A DNA stretch of 14,722 bases from an uncultured Bacteroidales bacterium (lineage in GTDB: Bacteria; Bacteroidota; Bacteroidia; Bacteroidales; Muribaculaceae): positions 1-14,722 of the forward strand of contig CAMWQZ010000004.1 in the NCBI GenBank assembly GCA_947176515.1. Reading direction: 5' to 3'. The notes under the pieces are model-generated. The model saw only the letters and a list, made by a program, of their open reading frames with translations. It had not been told where the DNA came from and searched no databases. This document shows, one piece after another, positions 1 through 8,800 of this stretch. Position 1 is the first letter of the stretch, and each line of letters begins with the position of its first letter. Both the position numbers and the translations under genes were made by a program.

Positions 1-518
1 ATGATATTTCTATAGCATGGCTCGGGTCAGTAGGCGGCATACTCGCTCTGCTTGGAGTGGTAGCCGCGCCTATCACAACGGGCGACACGGCTCTTCGTTC
101 GGCTCGTCTTATCGCAGCCGACTTCCTTCGTTTCGATCAGAAACCCATTATGAAGCGACTAATTGTTAGTTTGCCGATTTTTGCGCTTTGCTTCTGCTTG
201 ATGCTTATTGATTTTAATGTGTTGTGGCGTTATTTTGCGTGGGTGAACCAGACTCTTGCTGTCTTCACGCTTTGGGCGATTACGGTCTATCTTGCCCGTC
301 ATAACAAACTATATATGGTGTCGCTGATACCGGCGCTATTTATGACTATGGTCAGCGTAAGCTACATTTTGTATGCTCCTTCACCCGAGGGTTTCGGACT
401 TGGACTTACGACGGCTATCGCAGCAGCAGCTTTAGTGGCATGCGTAACTCTCGGACTCTTTATCCGCTACATCAAGTTGCTTCGCGCCGGACGCATGATT
501 CACGAAGTCGGTTACTGA
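1..518 (+). CDS. cstA: CstA-family carbon starvation transporter, C-terminal part (5' end outside window)
   Basis: The reading frame is open from base 3 and continues in from the left, so the GTG at 57 is not the true start. 171 residues are visible. The stretch ITTGDTALRSARLIAADFL followed by a Gln is the characteristic CstA signature, and the later W..FAW.NQTLA segment is also typical. About four to five hydrophobic membrane-spanning segments are visible, ending in a short polar tail. CstA proteins are inner-membrane carriers linked to peptide or pyruvate uptake under carbon limitation (family knowledge); the substrate here is unknown. The stop lies 11 bases before the next ATG, so co-transcription with the PHP phosphatase gene is likely. 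Family assignment is firm; the symbol is used in the family sense. Confidence 0.9.
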   Translation, partial: DISIAWLGSVGGILALLGVVAAPITTGDTALRSARLIAADFLRFDQKPIMKRLIVSLPIFALCFCLMLIDFNVLWRYFAWVNQTLAVFTLWAITVYLARHNKLYMVSLIPALFMTMVSVSYILYAPSPEGFGLGLTTAIAAAALVACVTLGLFIRYIKLLRAGRMIHEVGY

Positions 519-529
519 TTTTTTAATTC

Positions 530-1384
530 ATGGATATACTCAGAGAATTAGCTCAAAGTAGAAAATATACACTTCATAGCCACACACAGTTCTGCGACGG
601 GCGAGCCCCGATGCAGAACTTTGTGGTTGAGGCTATCAAAGAGGGATTTACTCATTACGGTTTTTCACCCCATTCGCCTGTGCCGCTTGAATCGCCTTGC
701 AACATGTCAATGGATGATGTACCGGCATATCTGGCAGAGGTCGACAGGCTGCGTGACGCATATGGCGACCGCATAAAGCTTTATGCGGCCATGGAAATCG
801 ACTACCTTGGACCTCAATGGGGTCCCTCTAATGAATACTTCGTCGGCTTACCGCTTGATTATCGCATAGGCTCAGTTCACTTTATACCGACACAGGATGG
901 TGAATTGATTGATATTGACGGTAGTGCCGACAGATTTAAGGTTAATATGGCATATAAGTTTCGCGATGATATCCGCTACGTCGTGGAGACATTTTTCAAT
1001 GCGTCGGCGGCGATGCTTGAAGCTGGCGGCTTTGACATTATGGGACATTTTGACAAGGTGGCTCAGAACGCTTCAGCTTATATGCCAGGCATAGAAGATA
1101 AACAATGGTTTATGTCGCTGGCCGATTCTCTTGTAGACTTGATTTGCGAACGAAAGCCTATTGTAGAAATCAACACAAAGGCTAAAGTTATCCATGGTCG
1201 CATATTCCCCTCAGAGAGATACTTGCCGAGACTCATCGATGCCGGAGTGCCTATAGTTGTAAATAGTGACGCTCATGTGCCGGCGCTCATCAACGCTTCG
1301 CGCGACTATGGCTTTGAGTTGATTGATAAATTGTCAAACACAACCAGTCATGCCTCACGCTACGCTGTCGCAACGAAAGCTTGA
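530..1384 (+). CDS. PHP-domain phosphatase, histidinol-phosphatase (HisJ/HisK) type
   Basis: A 284-residue protein carrying the full set of PHP-family metal ligands: HSH at 16-18, His48 in SPHSP, Glu89 in MEID, His117 in SVHF, His173 in GHFDK, and Asp247/His249 in SDAH. These would bind a di- or trinuclear metal centre that hydrolyses a phosphomonoester. The closest family is monofunctional histidinol-phosphatase, which makes L-histidinol in histidine biosynthesis. Two cautions apply: no other his genes are nearby, and many Bacteroidetes also encode a bifunctional HisB, so the substrate could be different. There is no signal peptide, so it should be cytoplasmic. The ATG at 530 is the first in-frame start after the upstream stop and lets the PHP domain begin close to the N-terminus. 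The 3' end overlaps the start of the U32 gene by 35 bases. Confidence 0.87.
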   Translation: MDILRELAQSRKYTLHSHTQFCDGRAPMQNFVVEAIKEGFTHYGFSPHSPVPLESPCNMSMDDVPAYLAEVDRLRDAYGDRIKLYAAMEIDYLGPQWGPSNEYFVGLPLDYRIGSVHFIPTQDGELIDIDGSADRFKVNMAYKFRDDIRYVVETFFNASAAMLEAGGFDIMGHFDKVAQNASAYMPGIEDKQWFMSLADSLVDLICERKPIVEINTKAKVIHGRIFPSERYLPRLIDAGVPIVVNSDAHVPALINASRDYGFELIDKLSNTTSHASRYAVATKA

Positions 1385-3224
1385 ACTTCTTGCCCCGGCT
1401 CGCGATGCGGCTATTGGCATTGAGGCTATTGCGCATGGAGCCGATGCGGTGTATATCGGCGCAGATGCGTTCGGCGCGAGGGCGGCGGCTAAAAACGATG
1501 TCAGTGATATAGTGTCGTTGGTAGATTTTGCCCACCGTTTTGATTCGCGTGTCTATGTGACGCTTAATACCCTTATCTATGATAACGAGTTCCGTGAAGC
1601 TGAAGCTCTTATCCGTAAGCTCTACTCTGTTGGGGTCGATGCGCTGATAGTCCAAGACTTGTCAGTGCTGAGGATGGATATACCGCCGATTGCATTGCAT
1701 GCGAGTACTCAATGTGACACCCGTACCCCTGCCAAAGCGCGCTTTCTCGAAGATTGTGGTTTCTCGCAGATTGTGCTTGCGCGAGAACTCTCTCTTGACC
1801 AGATTAGAGAGATTGCAGCCGCTGTAACTGTTCCGATTGAGGCATTTGTCCATGGTGCGTTATGCGTGAGCTACAGCGGTGATTGTCAGGCGAGCCTTTT
1901 TGCAACAGGCCGAAGTGCAAATCGCGGAGAGTGTGCTCAGATGTGTCGCCTGCCATATTCCCTGACTGATGCTTCCGGTCGGAAAGTTGCTCCTGACGGT
2001 CACTATCTGTCACTGCGTGACATGAATCGTCTTGACCGCCTTGGCGATTTGGCAGATGCCGGAGTGTCATCGTTCAAAATCGAAGGGCGGCTTAAAGAAA
2101 GCGGCTATGTGCGCAACACCGTGGCGGCATACTCGCGCGCGCTCGATGATGTTGTGGCGGCTTCAGATGGCCGCTATGAGCGATTGTCGGTCGGTAAGGT
2201 TAATCTGAAATTTGAGCCGGACGTAACCCGTTCATTCAATCGCCGTTTCACGTCCTATTTCCTTGACGGTCGTCCGTCAGGAGCAAGGGTGAGCATGGCT
2301 TCGATAGATAGTCCTAAGTGGATAGGCCGTAGAATAGGCGCGGTAAAAGCGGTGAACGGCAAGGCTATCCTTGTTAAGTCGACTGAACCGCTTAACAATG
2401 GCGATGGGCTTGGCTTTTTTGATGCTTCGGGGCGTTACAATGGCTTTAGAGTCAATAGGGTAGATGGGAATACGATATTCCCGGCGTCGGAGGTAAGTGT
2501 GCGTCCGGGCGATATATTGTATCGTAACCGCGATAAAAAGCGCGACGATATGATGGCTTCAACAACAGCGGTTCGCACCATTGATATTGCTGCTACGCTC
2601 CGTCGGGTCGACGACCGACATATCTCATTGGCTTTGTCTGACTATCATGGCCATAAGGCTGAATGCATGACCGAGTGTGAAGTTGATGCATCGCGCACGC
2701 CTCAGTTGCAGGCACGAGAACGAGTAATGACCAAAACTGGTGACACCATCTATCGGATAGCTTCATTGACAGATTTAATCCCGGATGGCTGCTTTGTCCC
2801 GGCGTCGGTTCTTGCTGATTTGCGCCGGAAAACTATATCGGCGCTTGACGATGTGAGGCGTTCGACCTATGAGTTTGATTATCGCCGTCAAGAAAAAACT
2901 GAAATAAGGGGTTTTCGCAATGACTCGCTCGACCGTCACGATAATGTTGCCAATCGTTTAGCCCGGCAGTTTTATGCTGACCATGGCATAGAGGTCAGCG
3001 AATCGGCAGCTGAGGTAGAAATGCCCGATATAAACAGAGACCAGAGAGTGATGAAAACTCGCTATTGCCTTCGTCGTGAACTTGGTGCGTGTCTGAAGAC
3101 ACCTCAGCGTGACCGACTGCCATCGCCGCTGTTTTTACGCGCTACTGGCGTAGATTACCGTCTCGATTTTGACTGTAAGGAGTGCTCTATGTCAGTAATT
3201 CTCCCTGCTAAAAAGTCAAAATGA
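1350..3224 (+). CDS. Peptidase U32 family protein (probable RNA hydroxylation factor, RlhA/TrhP-like)
   Basis: A 624-residue protein starting at the ATG at 1350. An alternative TTG at 1323 would add nine residues with no conserved look. The N-terminal U32 domain (about 10-290) has the opening LELLAPARD...GADAVYIGA and the family signature EAFVHGALCVSYSGDC at 165-179. Cys172, Cys179, Cys195 and Cys199 are candidate iron-sulfur ligands. A C-terminal DUF3656-like part follows. A second Cys set lies at the end: Cys573, Cys581, Cys609 and Cys612, the last two as CKEC. Despite the name, characterised relatives such as E. coli RlhA and TrhP hydroxylate a cytidine in 23S rRNA or uridine-34 of tRNAs, and UbiU/UbiV act in oxygen-independent ubiquinone synthesis. 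Protease activity is doubtful. Length is close to RlhA and longer than TrhP. It is probably translationally coupled to the PHP gene. The RNA target is inference. Confidence 0.88.
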   Translation: MPHATLSQRKLELLAPARDAAIGIEAIAHGADAVYIGADAFGARAAAKNDVSDIVSLVDFAHRFDSRVYVTLNTLIYDNEFREAEALIRKLYSVGVDALIVQDLSVLRMDIPPIALHASTQCDTRTPAKARFLEDCGFSQIVLARELSLDQIREIAAAVTVPIEAFVHGALCVSYSGDCQASLFATGRSANRGECAQMCRLPYSLTDASGRKVAPDGHYLSLRDMNRLDRLGDLADAGVSSFKIEGRLKESGYVRNTVAAYSRALDDVVAASDGRYERLSVGKVNLKFEPDVTRSFNRRFTSYFLDGRPSGARVSMASIDSPKWIGRRIGAVKAVNGKAILVKSTEPLNNGDGLGFFDASGRYNGFRVNRVDGNTIFPASEVSVRPGDILYRNRDKKRDDMMASTTAVRTIDIAATLRRVDDRHISLALSDYHGHKAECMTECEVDASRTPQLQARERVMTKTGDTIYRIASLTDLIPDGCFVPASVLADLRRKTISALDDVRRSTYEFDYRRQEKTEIRGFRNDSLDRHDNVANRLARQFYADHGIEVSESAAEVEMPDINRDQRVMKTRYCLRRELGACLKTPQRDRLPSPLFLRATGVDYRLDFDCKECSMSVILPAKKSK

Positions 3225-3252
3225 AGTTGAATTATTTTGCGGCGGATTGTGC

Positions 3253-4212
3253 TTATTGAGCGTTTTGAGGCGTAGGTGATTTCGAGCGTTTACGTTTACC
3301 GATATTAGTCATAATCATGCCGACGATTATAATTGCCATCGCAACGACCTGAATCCATTTCAAGTGGTCGAGCCCCATTACGACTGCTGATATTGTGGCA
3401 AAAACAGGGAGCAGATACTGATAAAGCGACACTAATTCAGAGCCGATAAGCTTTTCGGCCGGCTGCACAAGGAAATATGCAATAAACGTTGGGCAGAGGA
3501 GGATGAAGCCTATTTCCAGCCATGGAGTGCTATCTGTCGAGTGGACGATAGGCATGTCCTGCATATCCGGCACGAGAAAAAGAGCCGGGATGGCAGAGAA
3601 TAAAAACACCCAGCGCAACATGTTGACCGGTCGATATGTCTTTGTCGGACCCTGGAGGACAACGAGATAAATTGCATAGCACAGAGTGGAGGCTATTGCG
3701 AGTATATCACCGAGGAGATTGTCGCTTCCGCTTTTGCCTGAGTGACCTGCAAGAATTACGATTGCCGCTCCGGCCATTGATATGGCGATACCGATATATT
3801 CAATGAATGAGGGCCGTTGTTTTAAAAAGATTACTCCAATTAGTATTACAAATATTGGAGGCAAAGTCATTATGATAGAGATATCAATTGGGTTGCCATA
3901 TCGGAGAGAAGTGACAAAAAGGTAGATGAAGCCGAAAAGACCGACCGTGCCTCCGAATATAAGCTTTATCCAGTCTCGTTTGGCGATTTTATCACATTTC
4001 AAAAATAGCGAAACGGCCCACATCAGCAGGCAGCCGCCAATCAATCTTACTACTATTATACCGTTGGCCGTCATCCATGACGGTATTAGAGCCTTTGTGA
4101 AAGAAACATTCATGCCCCAGAATATGGTGGCGATTAAGATGCACAGATTGCCTGTTATTGCGCCTGAAGCGCTGGACTTTTTGACTGGTTGGTTTGTATT
4201 ATTATCGCTCAT
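3253..4212 (-). CDS. EamA/DMT-superfamily transporter
   Basis: A 319-residue protein with ten predicted membrane segments, at roughly 20-37, 50-72, 83-101, 112-130, 138-156, 168-187, 199-215, 231-250, 262-280 and 287-304. They form the two five-helix EamA repeats of the drug/metabolite transporter superfamily. The first helix carries the usual FWGMNVSFTK pattern, and the end of the first repeat has the QRPSFIEYIG loop before helix 5. The polar N-terminus and the Lys/Arg-rich C-terminal tail are both expected inside the cell. Such proteins export amino acids or metabolites, or import small solutes; the substrate cannot be read from the sequence. The gene stands alone, convergent with the U32 gene with 28 bases between the stops and no hairpin there, and divergent from the keto-sugar operon. 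I see no convincing TAnnTTTG promoter upstream. Confidence 0.88.
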   Translation of the reverse strand: MSDNNTNQPVKKSSASGAITGNLCILIATIFWGMNVSFTKALIPSWMTANGIIVVRLIGGCLLMWAVSLFLKCDKIAKRDWIKLIFGGTVGLFGFIYLFVTSLRYGNPIDISIIMTLPPIFVILIGVIFLKQRPSFIEYIGIAISMAGAAIVILAGHSGKSGSDNLLGDILAIASTLCYAIYLVVLQGPTKTYRPVNMLRWVFLFSAIPALFLVPDMQDMPIVHSTDSTPWLEIGFILLCPTFIAYFLVQPAEKLIGSELVSLYQYLLPVFATISAVVMGLDHLKWIQVVAMAIIIVGMIMTNIGKRKRSKSPTPQNAQ

Positions 4213-4556
4213 TTTAATATTTGTTTTGCATTATAAACACTCAATAATAAATTTTGTTAGGTCTTATAGGATAAATATGAAGATTATCGAGGTGGAGGCT
4301 TGGGCAATTTTTTAATATTTTTAAAATATAAATGGGCTGTAAGGTTGTGAAACCCGATTAATTTCGCTAACTTTGAACCATAATCAAGAATGACGAGTGT
4401 TACAGTTCCTTGAAAAGCTAATTCTTTTTTAGTATCGCTGGTGAGAATTGAAAAATTTTTAGTTTCACGCCCTGAATTTGGCAAGGAGTTGGCGACCTAA
4501 AATCCTTTTTGATTGACATTGCTACGCTAAATTATAAACCTATTAATATACCAATC
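4213..4556. other. 344-base intergenic region between divergent genes, with long leader of the Gfo/Idh operon
   Basis: An A/T-rich stretch separating the EamA gene from the Tat-exported oxidoreductase gene. It holds one good Bacteroidetes promoter facing right (4345-4375). That implies an untranslated leader of about 175 bases before the ATG at 4557. The leader contains only weak inverted repeats, for example AATTCT/AGAATT around 4422-4449, and a local near-repeat TTGGCAAGGAGTTGGCG close to 4480. I recognise no riboswitch class. A 66-codon open frame on the - strand (4284-4484) has no recognisable protein features and is not called. Confidence 0.6.
4345..4375 (+). promoter_or_regulatory. Bacteroidetes-type promoter for the oxidoreductase/DUF1080 operon
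   Basis: TAACTTTG at 4368-4375 matches the Bacteroidetes -7 consensus TAnnTTTG exactly. A TTG at 4345-4347 lies 20 bases upstream, the spacing expected of the -33 element. Transcription would begin near 4380-4385. It faces the three-gene unit starting at 4557. The match is direct from sequence; its use is inferred. Confidence 0.65.
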
Positions 4557-5843
4557 ATGAAATCGAGCAGAAGGACATTTCTAAAGACTCTCGGCGCGGC
4601 TGGTTTGTTTACCATTATTCCGCGTCACGTCCTTGGCGGTAACGGTTACATTCCGCCAAGTGATCAATTAACACGCGGCATTATCGGCACCGGCGGCATA
4701 GGTCGTTCGTCATACCACTTCAATAGCGATAAGACGTGTCGTCTTGTTGCCCTTTGTGATGTTGACAGCAATCATCTTGCCTCTGCCGCAAATCTTGCCA
4801 AGGACCGTTTTGGTGAAACGGTAGCTCAATATCACGATTTCCACGATCTTATCAATGATACAAATGTCGATATAGTCCATATCGCAACACCTCCTCATTG
4901 GCATGGCATCATGGCTGTTGAGGCAGCAAAAGCAGGTAAGGATATTTGGTGTGAGAAACCTATGACCCGTACAATTGGCGAAGGCCAGAGAGTTGTTGAG
5001 GCTGTGCAGCGCTACAATCGTATATTCCGCCTAAACACCTGGTTCCGCTTTAAAGATACATTCTACGGTCTTGGCACTGACGTGCAACCTTTGAAAAAAC
5101 TTGTCGACAGTGGCATGCTTGGCTGGCCTCTTAAGGTGACAGTCTCAGGTGCAACTGGTTTTGCTTGGAAATTCTTCTGGACGGGTCGCGAGAACCTCGT
5201 TCCCCAGAACGTTCCTGCTGAACTCGATTATGATATGTGGCTCGGTCCGGCCCCCTACAAACCCTATAACCCTCACCGTGTTCATCAGACATTCCGTGGA
5301 TATTGGGATTATGATGGTGGCGGTCTCGCAGATATGGGTCAGCACTATCTTGACCCGATTCAATATCTTCTCGGTAAAGATAACGACCTCCCCATCAAGG
5401 TTGAGGTTGACGCTCCCCAGCAGCATCCCGATGCAGTCGGCACTTGGCGCAAAATCACTTACACCTATGACGATGGCTGTCAGATTGTCCTCGAGGGCGA
5501 AGGCTATGAAAGTGAAGGCAAGGTGCCCTATATCGAGGGCCCCAACGGCAAAGTCTATAAAGGCTTTGAATGTACAATCCCTGACGTGATGAATAAGATT
5601 GCCGAACTCCCTGACCCGGAACCCCAGCGCACTGACTTCCTGCAGTGTGTGCGCGACCGTCAGAAATTCGCCCTTAACGAGCAGAATGGTCACCATAGCT
5701 GTACGATTGTCAACATGGGCACTACTGCTCTCCGCCTCGGACGCAGCGAATTGGCTTTTGACCCCAAGACGCAGACATTCATAAACGATGATGCTGCTAA
5801 CGCTCTCATCAATCAGCCGATGCGCGGTCCCTGGAAAATCTAA
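4557..5843 (+). CDS. Tat-exported Gfo/Idh/MocA-family NAD(P)-dependent oxidoreductase
   Basis: A 428-residue sugar dehydrogenase-type protein. The ATG at 4557 is chosen because it puts a textbook twin-arginine motif, SRRTFLK, at residues 4-10, followed by a short hydrophobic stretch; the upstream TTG at 4509 would bury it. The Rossmann fold follows with GTGGIG at 44-49, LCDVD at 66-70, THIS-type loop ATPPHWH at 110-116 and the family lysine motif EKP at 133-135. The C-terminal domain has YDMWLGPAP (225-233) and GGGLADMGQHYLDP (254-267), including the expected Asp and His. Tat export implies folding with a bound NAD(P) in the cytoplasm before crossing the membrane, as known for Zymomonas glucose-fructose oxidoreductase. 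The 31-base gap to the DUF1080 gene supports a shared role: probably oxidation (and perhaps re-reduction) at C3 of a sugar. The substrate is not determined. Confidence 0.88.
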   Translation: MKSSRRTFLKTLGAAGLFTIIPRHVLGGNGYIPPSDQLTRGIIGTGGIGRSSYHFNSDKTCRLVALCDVDSNHLASAANLAKDRFGETVAQYHDFHDLINDTNVDIVHIATPPHWHGIMAVEAAKAGKDIWCEKPMTRTIGEGQRVVEAVQRYNRIFRLNTWFRFKDTFYGLGTDVQPLKKLVDSGMLGWPLKVTVSGATGFAWKFFWTGRENLVPQNVPAELDYDMWLGPAPYKPYNPHRVHQTFRGYWDYDGGGLADMGQHYLDPIQYLLGKDNDLPIKVEVDAPQQHPDAVGTWRKITYTYDDGCQIVLEGEGYESEGKVPYIEGPNGKVYKGFECTIPDVMNKIAELPDPEPQRTDFLQCVRDRQKFALNEQNGHHSCTIVNMGTTALRLGRSELAFDPKTQTFINDDAANALINQPMRGPWKI

Positions 5844-5874
5844 TTATCATCACATACTAACATAGAACTCAACG

Positions 5875-8800
5875 ATGAACAAACGTTCTTTATCAATTAT
5901 ACTCCTGTCGTTATTCCTTTGCTTCGGATTCAATTCCTTTGCTCAGCTCGACAGCCGTAACCGCACTGCCGAGACCGTCATCAGCGACGGTCTCGCCCAG
6001 TTGCCGGCAAAAAATCAAGCGACCTATAATGAAGTTATAGGCGAGATGGCAGCCACAGGTCAGAAGGGCATCGAAATGCTCGCTGCTATGCTCAAACCTG
6101 CCGAGACAAATCAGAATGCTCTTTTTGAGTATGCGATTGACGCTATTGTAAGCTATGCAACCCGTTCTGATAACGCTGCTCTCCAGCAGCAGATTCACGA
6201 TGGTCTGGTTGCCGGTCTTAAGAAATGCACTGACGACCCCAATCGTGCTTTCCTGATGGTTCAGCTTTCAAAACTTGCTCGCCCGGGCGATGCAGAGGTG
6301 TTTGCCTCTTATCTCACAGACCCATATCTTCGTAACTATGCTATCAATGGTCTTGCACTCGTGCCCGGAGATGATGAGATGGTTGCTAAAATTATCAATT
6401 CTGCAGCCGCTCCTGAGGCAGAACTCGCTTACGTAGCATATTTCAAAAAACTCAACGGCGTTGAACCGACTTTGATAAAATGGACCGAAAGTGCTGACCC
6501 CAAAGTGCTAGCAGCGGTTTATAATGCTCTCGCTGTATGTGGTACAGATGCTGCAATCAAGCCTTTACAGAAAGCTGCTAAGGCTGTCAAATTCGCCAAT
6601 GATCCAACTGGAGCAACTGATGCATATCTCCGTCTCCTTGCACGTCTCGGTGATAAGAATGCCGTCAATGCTGCTAAAGAAATATTAAAGGCAGATAATG
6701 ATTACGCTCGTTGCGCAGCGCTCGACATTATATTGAACAGCGATAAAGCCAACGCAGAGAAAAATGTTCTCGCTGCTCTTAAAGATAAGGATATTGCTTA
6801 TCGCAATACTGCTCTCAATGACGCTCCTGTCGTTTGCGGCGAAGGCATCTTTGATGTTGTTGCCGGTAAATTCAAATCTTTATCGCCCGAGGCAAAAATT
6901 GATGTGATTAACTGGCTTGGAAACAATCATGTTGTTTCTCAGATTGACCTAATCATTGACAACGTCAACGCTAAGGACCTCGCGTTAGCTAAATCAGCGG
7001 TCGCTGCTGCTTCCAAGATTGGTGGTGATAAGGCTCTCGTTGCCCTCACTTCAGTGCTTGGCCAGAATAACGAACTTTCGGCTGCCGCACAGAACGCGCT
7101 CTTGTCGTTCAACGGCGATATTGCTTCTGGCGTGCTTACCGCTCTTGACTCAACAGATTCTAATGTAGTTTCACAGGCTCTTCAGTTAGCGTCTGCTCGT
7201 CATATTTATGATGCATGTGACAAAGTTGTTAAACTTATGGCTAATGGTAATGCTCAGGTGAGCGATGTTGCACTCAAGAGCTTTAAAGGTGTTGTGCGTC
7301 CATCAGACTTCGAAAGCGTCTGCCAGATTCTTAATGCCGTTACTAAGCCTGAAGTCGTAAGTGAAATTCAAGCCGCAGCTAAAAACTCTATCGTCAGTCT
7401 GACTCCCGAGGAACAGTATAACAGAGTTAATGCGGTAATGAACAAGCAGACTGATAGCAAGAACGTGGTAAAATACTATCCGCTTCTCGCTCAGGCTGCT
7501 ACTCCTGCTGCTATTGACCGTCTGCTCGCTGACTTTAATGCGACTAACAGCCCTGAGGCATATGCAGCCCTCATGCAGGTTAATAATCCGGCTATGATTC
7601 CGGTCCTCTTTGAAATTGCAGCTAATAATCCTGCCCAAAAAGATGCAGCGCTTAACCGCTACATTGACCTTGTGCAGAGCAACGGATTCCCGGCAATCGA
7701 CCAATACCGTCTTTATAGTAATGGTCTTTCGCTTGAGCCGTCGGTTGGTGTTCAAAATCGTCTGATTCGTGCCCTTGCAGACGGGCGTACGCTGCCTGCT
7801 GCTATGCTTGCTGCGAAATACCTCGACAATAAAGAAACCGCACTTGCTGCTGCTTCAACAGTTAAATATATCTTCGCTAAAGAGCCCTCTCTTCAGAAGG
7901 GTCTGACCGTTAAAAACATTCTCGATAAGACTCATAAAGTTTTTGTAGACTTTGGAGTCAATGATGCCGATGCAGGTTACGCAGCTGACGAAGTTGCCGG
8001 CATCCTTAATGGTTTTGACGAAGAAGGAGGCTATGCTGTCGTAGCTGAAGGCGGCCCCACTGGAGATTTTGAGAATTTCGATTTATACTTTGATTGGAAT
8101 GGTGTTGAACCGATTACGCTCACTCTCCGTTCGATGCCTCTCGTCACTATTGATCCGGCAGCAGGGCTGACAGTTGGCAATGGTATCCTTCAGGCGTTGC
8201 CTGCAGGTGCGCAGCCGGTTCATGTACGTATGGTCAATGACCGTATGTTTGTTGAAGTCGGTTCTGTTCCCTTTGCAGTCAACGATGTTGTAGTTAACCC
8301 TGTGGCTGGAAAAGAAACTCCTTATTCTGGTACTGTTTCAGTTAGCAATCCTGAAGCTGTTCGCAATTTCTACTTCAATCATCTCCCCGATACTCCTATC
8401 TTCAAACTTTCTCCCGAAGAGGAAGCCCAAGGTTTCGAAGTGCTCTTCGATGGTCGTTCGCTCGATAAGTGGCACGGCAACACAGCAGCTTATGTTCCCG
8501 TTGATGGTAGTATTTATGTTACTGCTCAGTATGGTGGCTCAGGCAATCTCTACACAAAGAAAAATTATAGCGACTTTATCTATCGCTTCGAGTTCTTCTT
8601 TGATGTACCGGGTGTTAACAACGGTATCGGTATCCGCACAGGCAAGGATGTGACTGGCGTAGACGCTGCTTTCCATGGCATGGAAATTCAGGTTCTCGAC
8701 CATGACGATCCGATGTACGGCGGCTATCCTTATGGCTGGACTGGAATTCAGCCTTATCAGATTCATGGCTCAATCTATGGTGTTGTAGGTGCTAAACATG

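Noticed and set aside
1323..1349. TTG at 1323 as start of the U32 gene
   Set aside because: It adds nine non-conserved residues and increases the overlap, while the ATG at 1350 starts ten residues before the conserved LELLAPA motif.
4242..4249. - strand -7 box (TATTATTG) for the EamA gene
   Set aside because: One consensus position is wrong and no TTG is found at the expected upstream spacing.
4284..4484. 66-codon open frame on the - strand in the intergenic region
   Set aside because: It shows no recognisable domain, signal peptide or membrane segment, it overlaps the operon promoter and leader, and it has no promoter of its own.
5145..5696. 183-codon open frame on the - strand
   Set aside because: It lies wholly antisense within the clearly coding Gfo/Idh gene and looks like a shadow frame.
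4557..5843. The Tat-exported oxidoreductase as a GH109 glycosidase
   Set aside because: GH109 enzymes share the Tat signal and Gfo/Idh fold, but the EKP motif and the YDMWLGPAP and GGGLADMGQHYLDP segments here fit the ordinary dehydrogenase branch better than the GH109 sequence as I recall it.
7303..7755. 150-codon open frame on the - strand
   Set aside because: It is antisense to the HEAT-repeat protein, with no family-like sequence.
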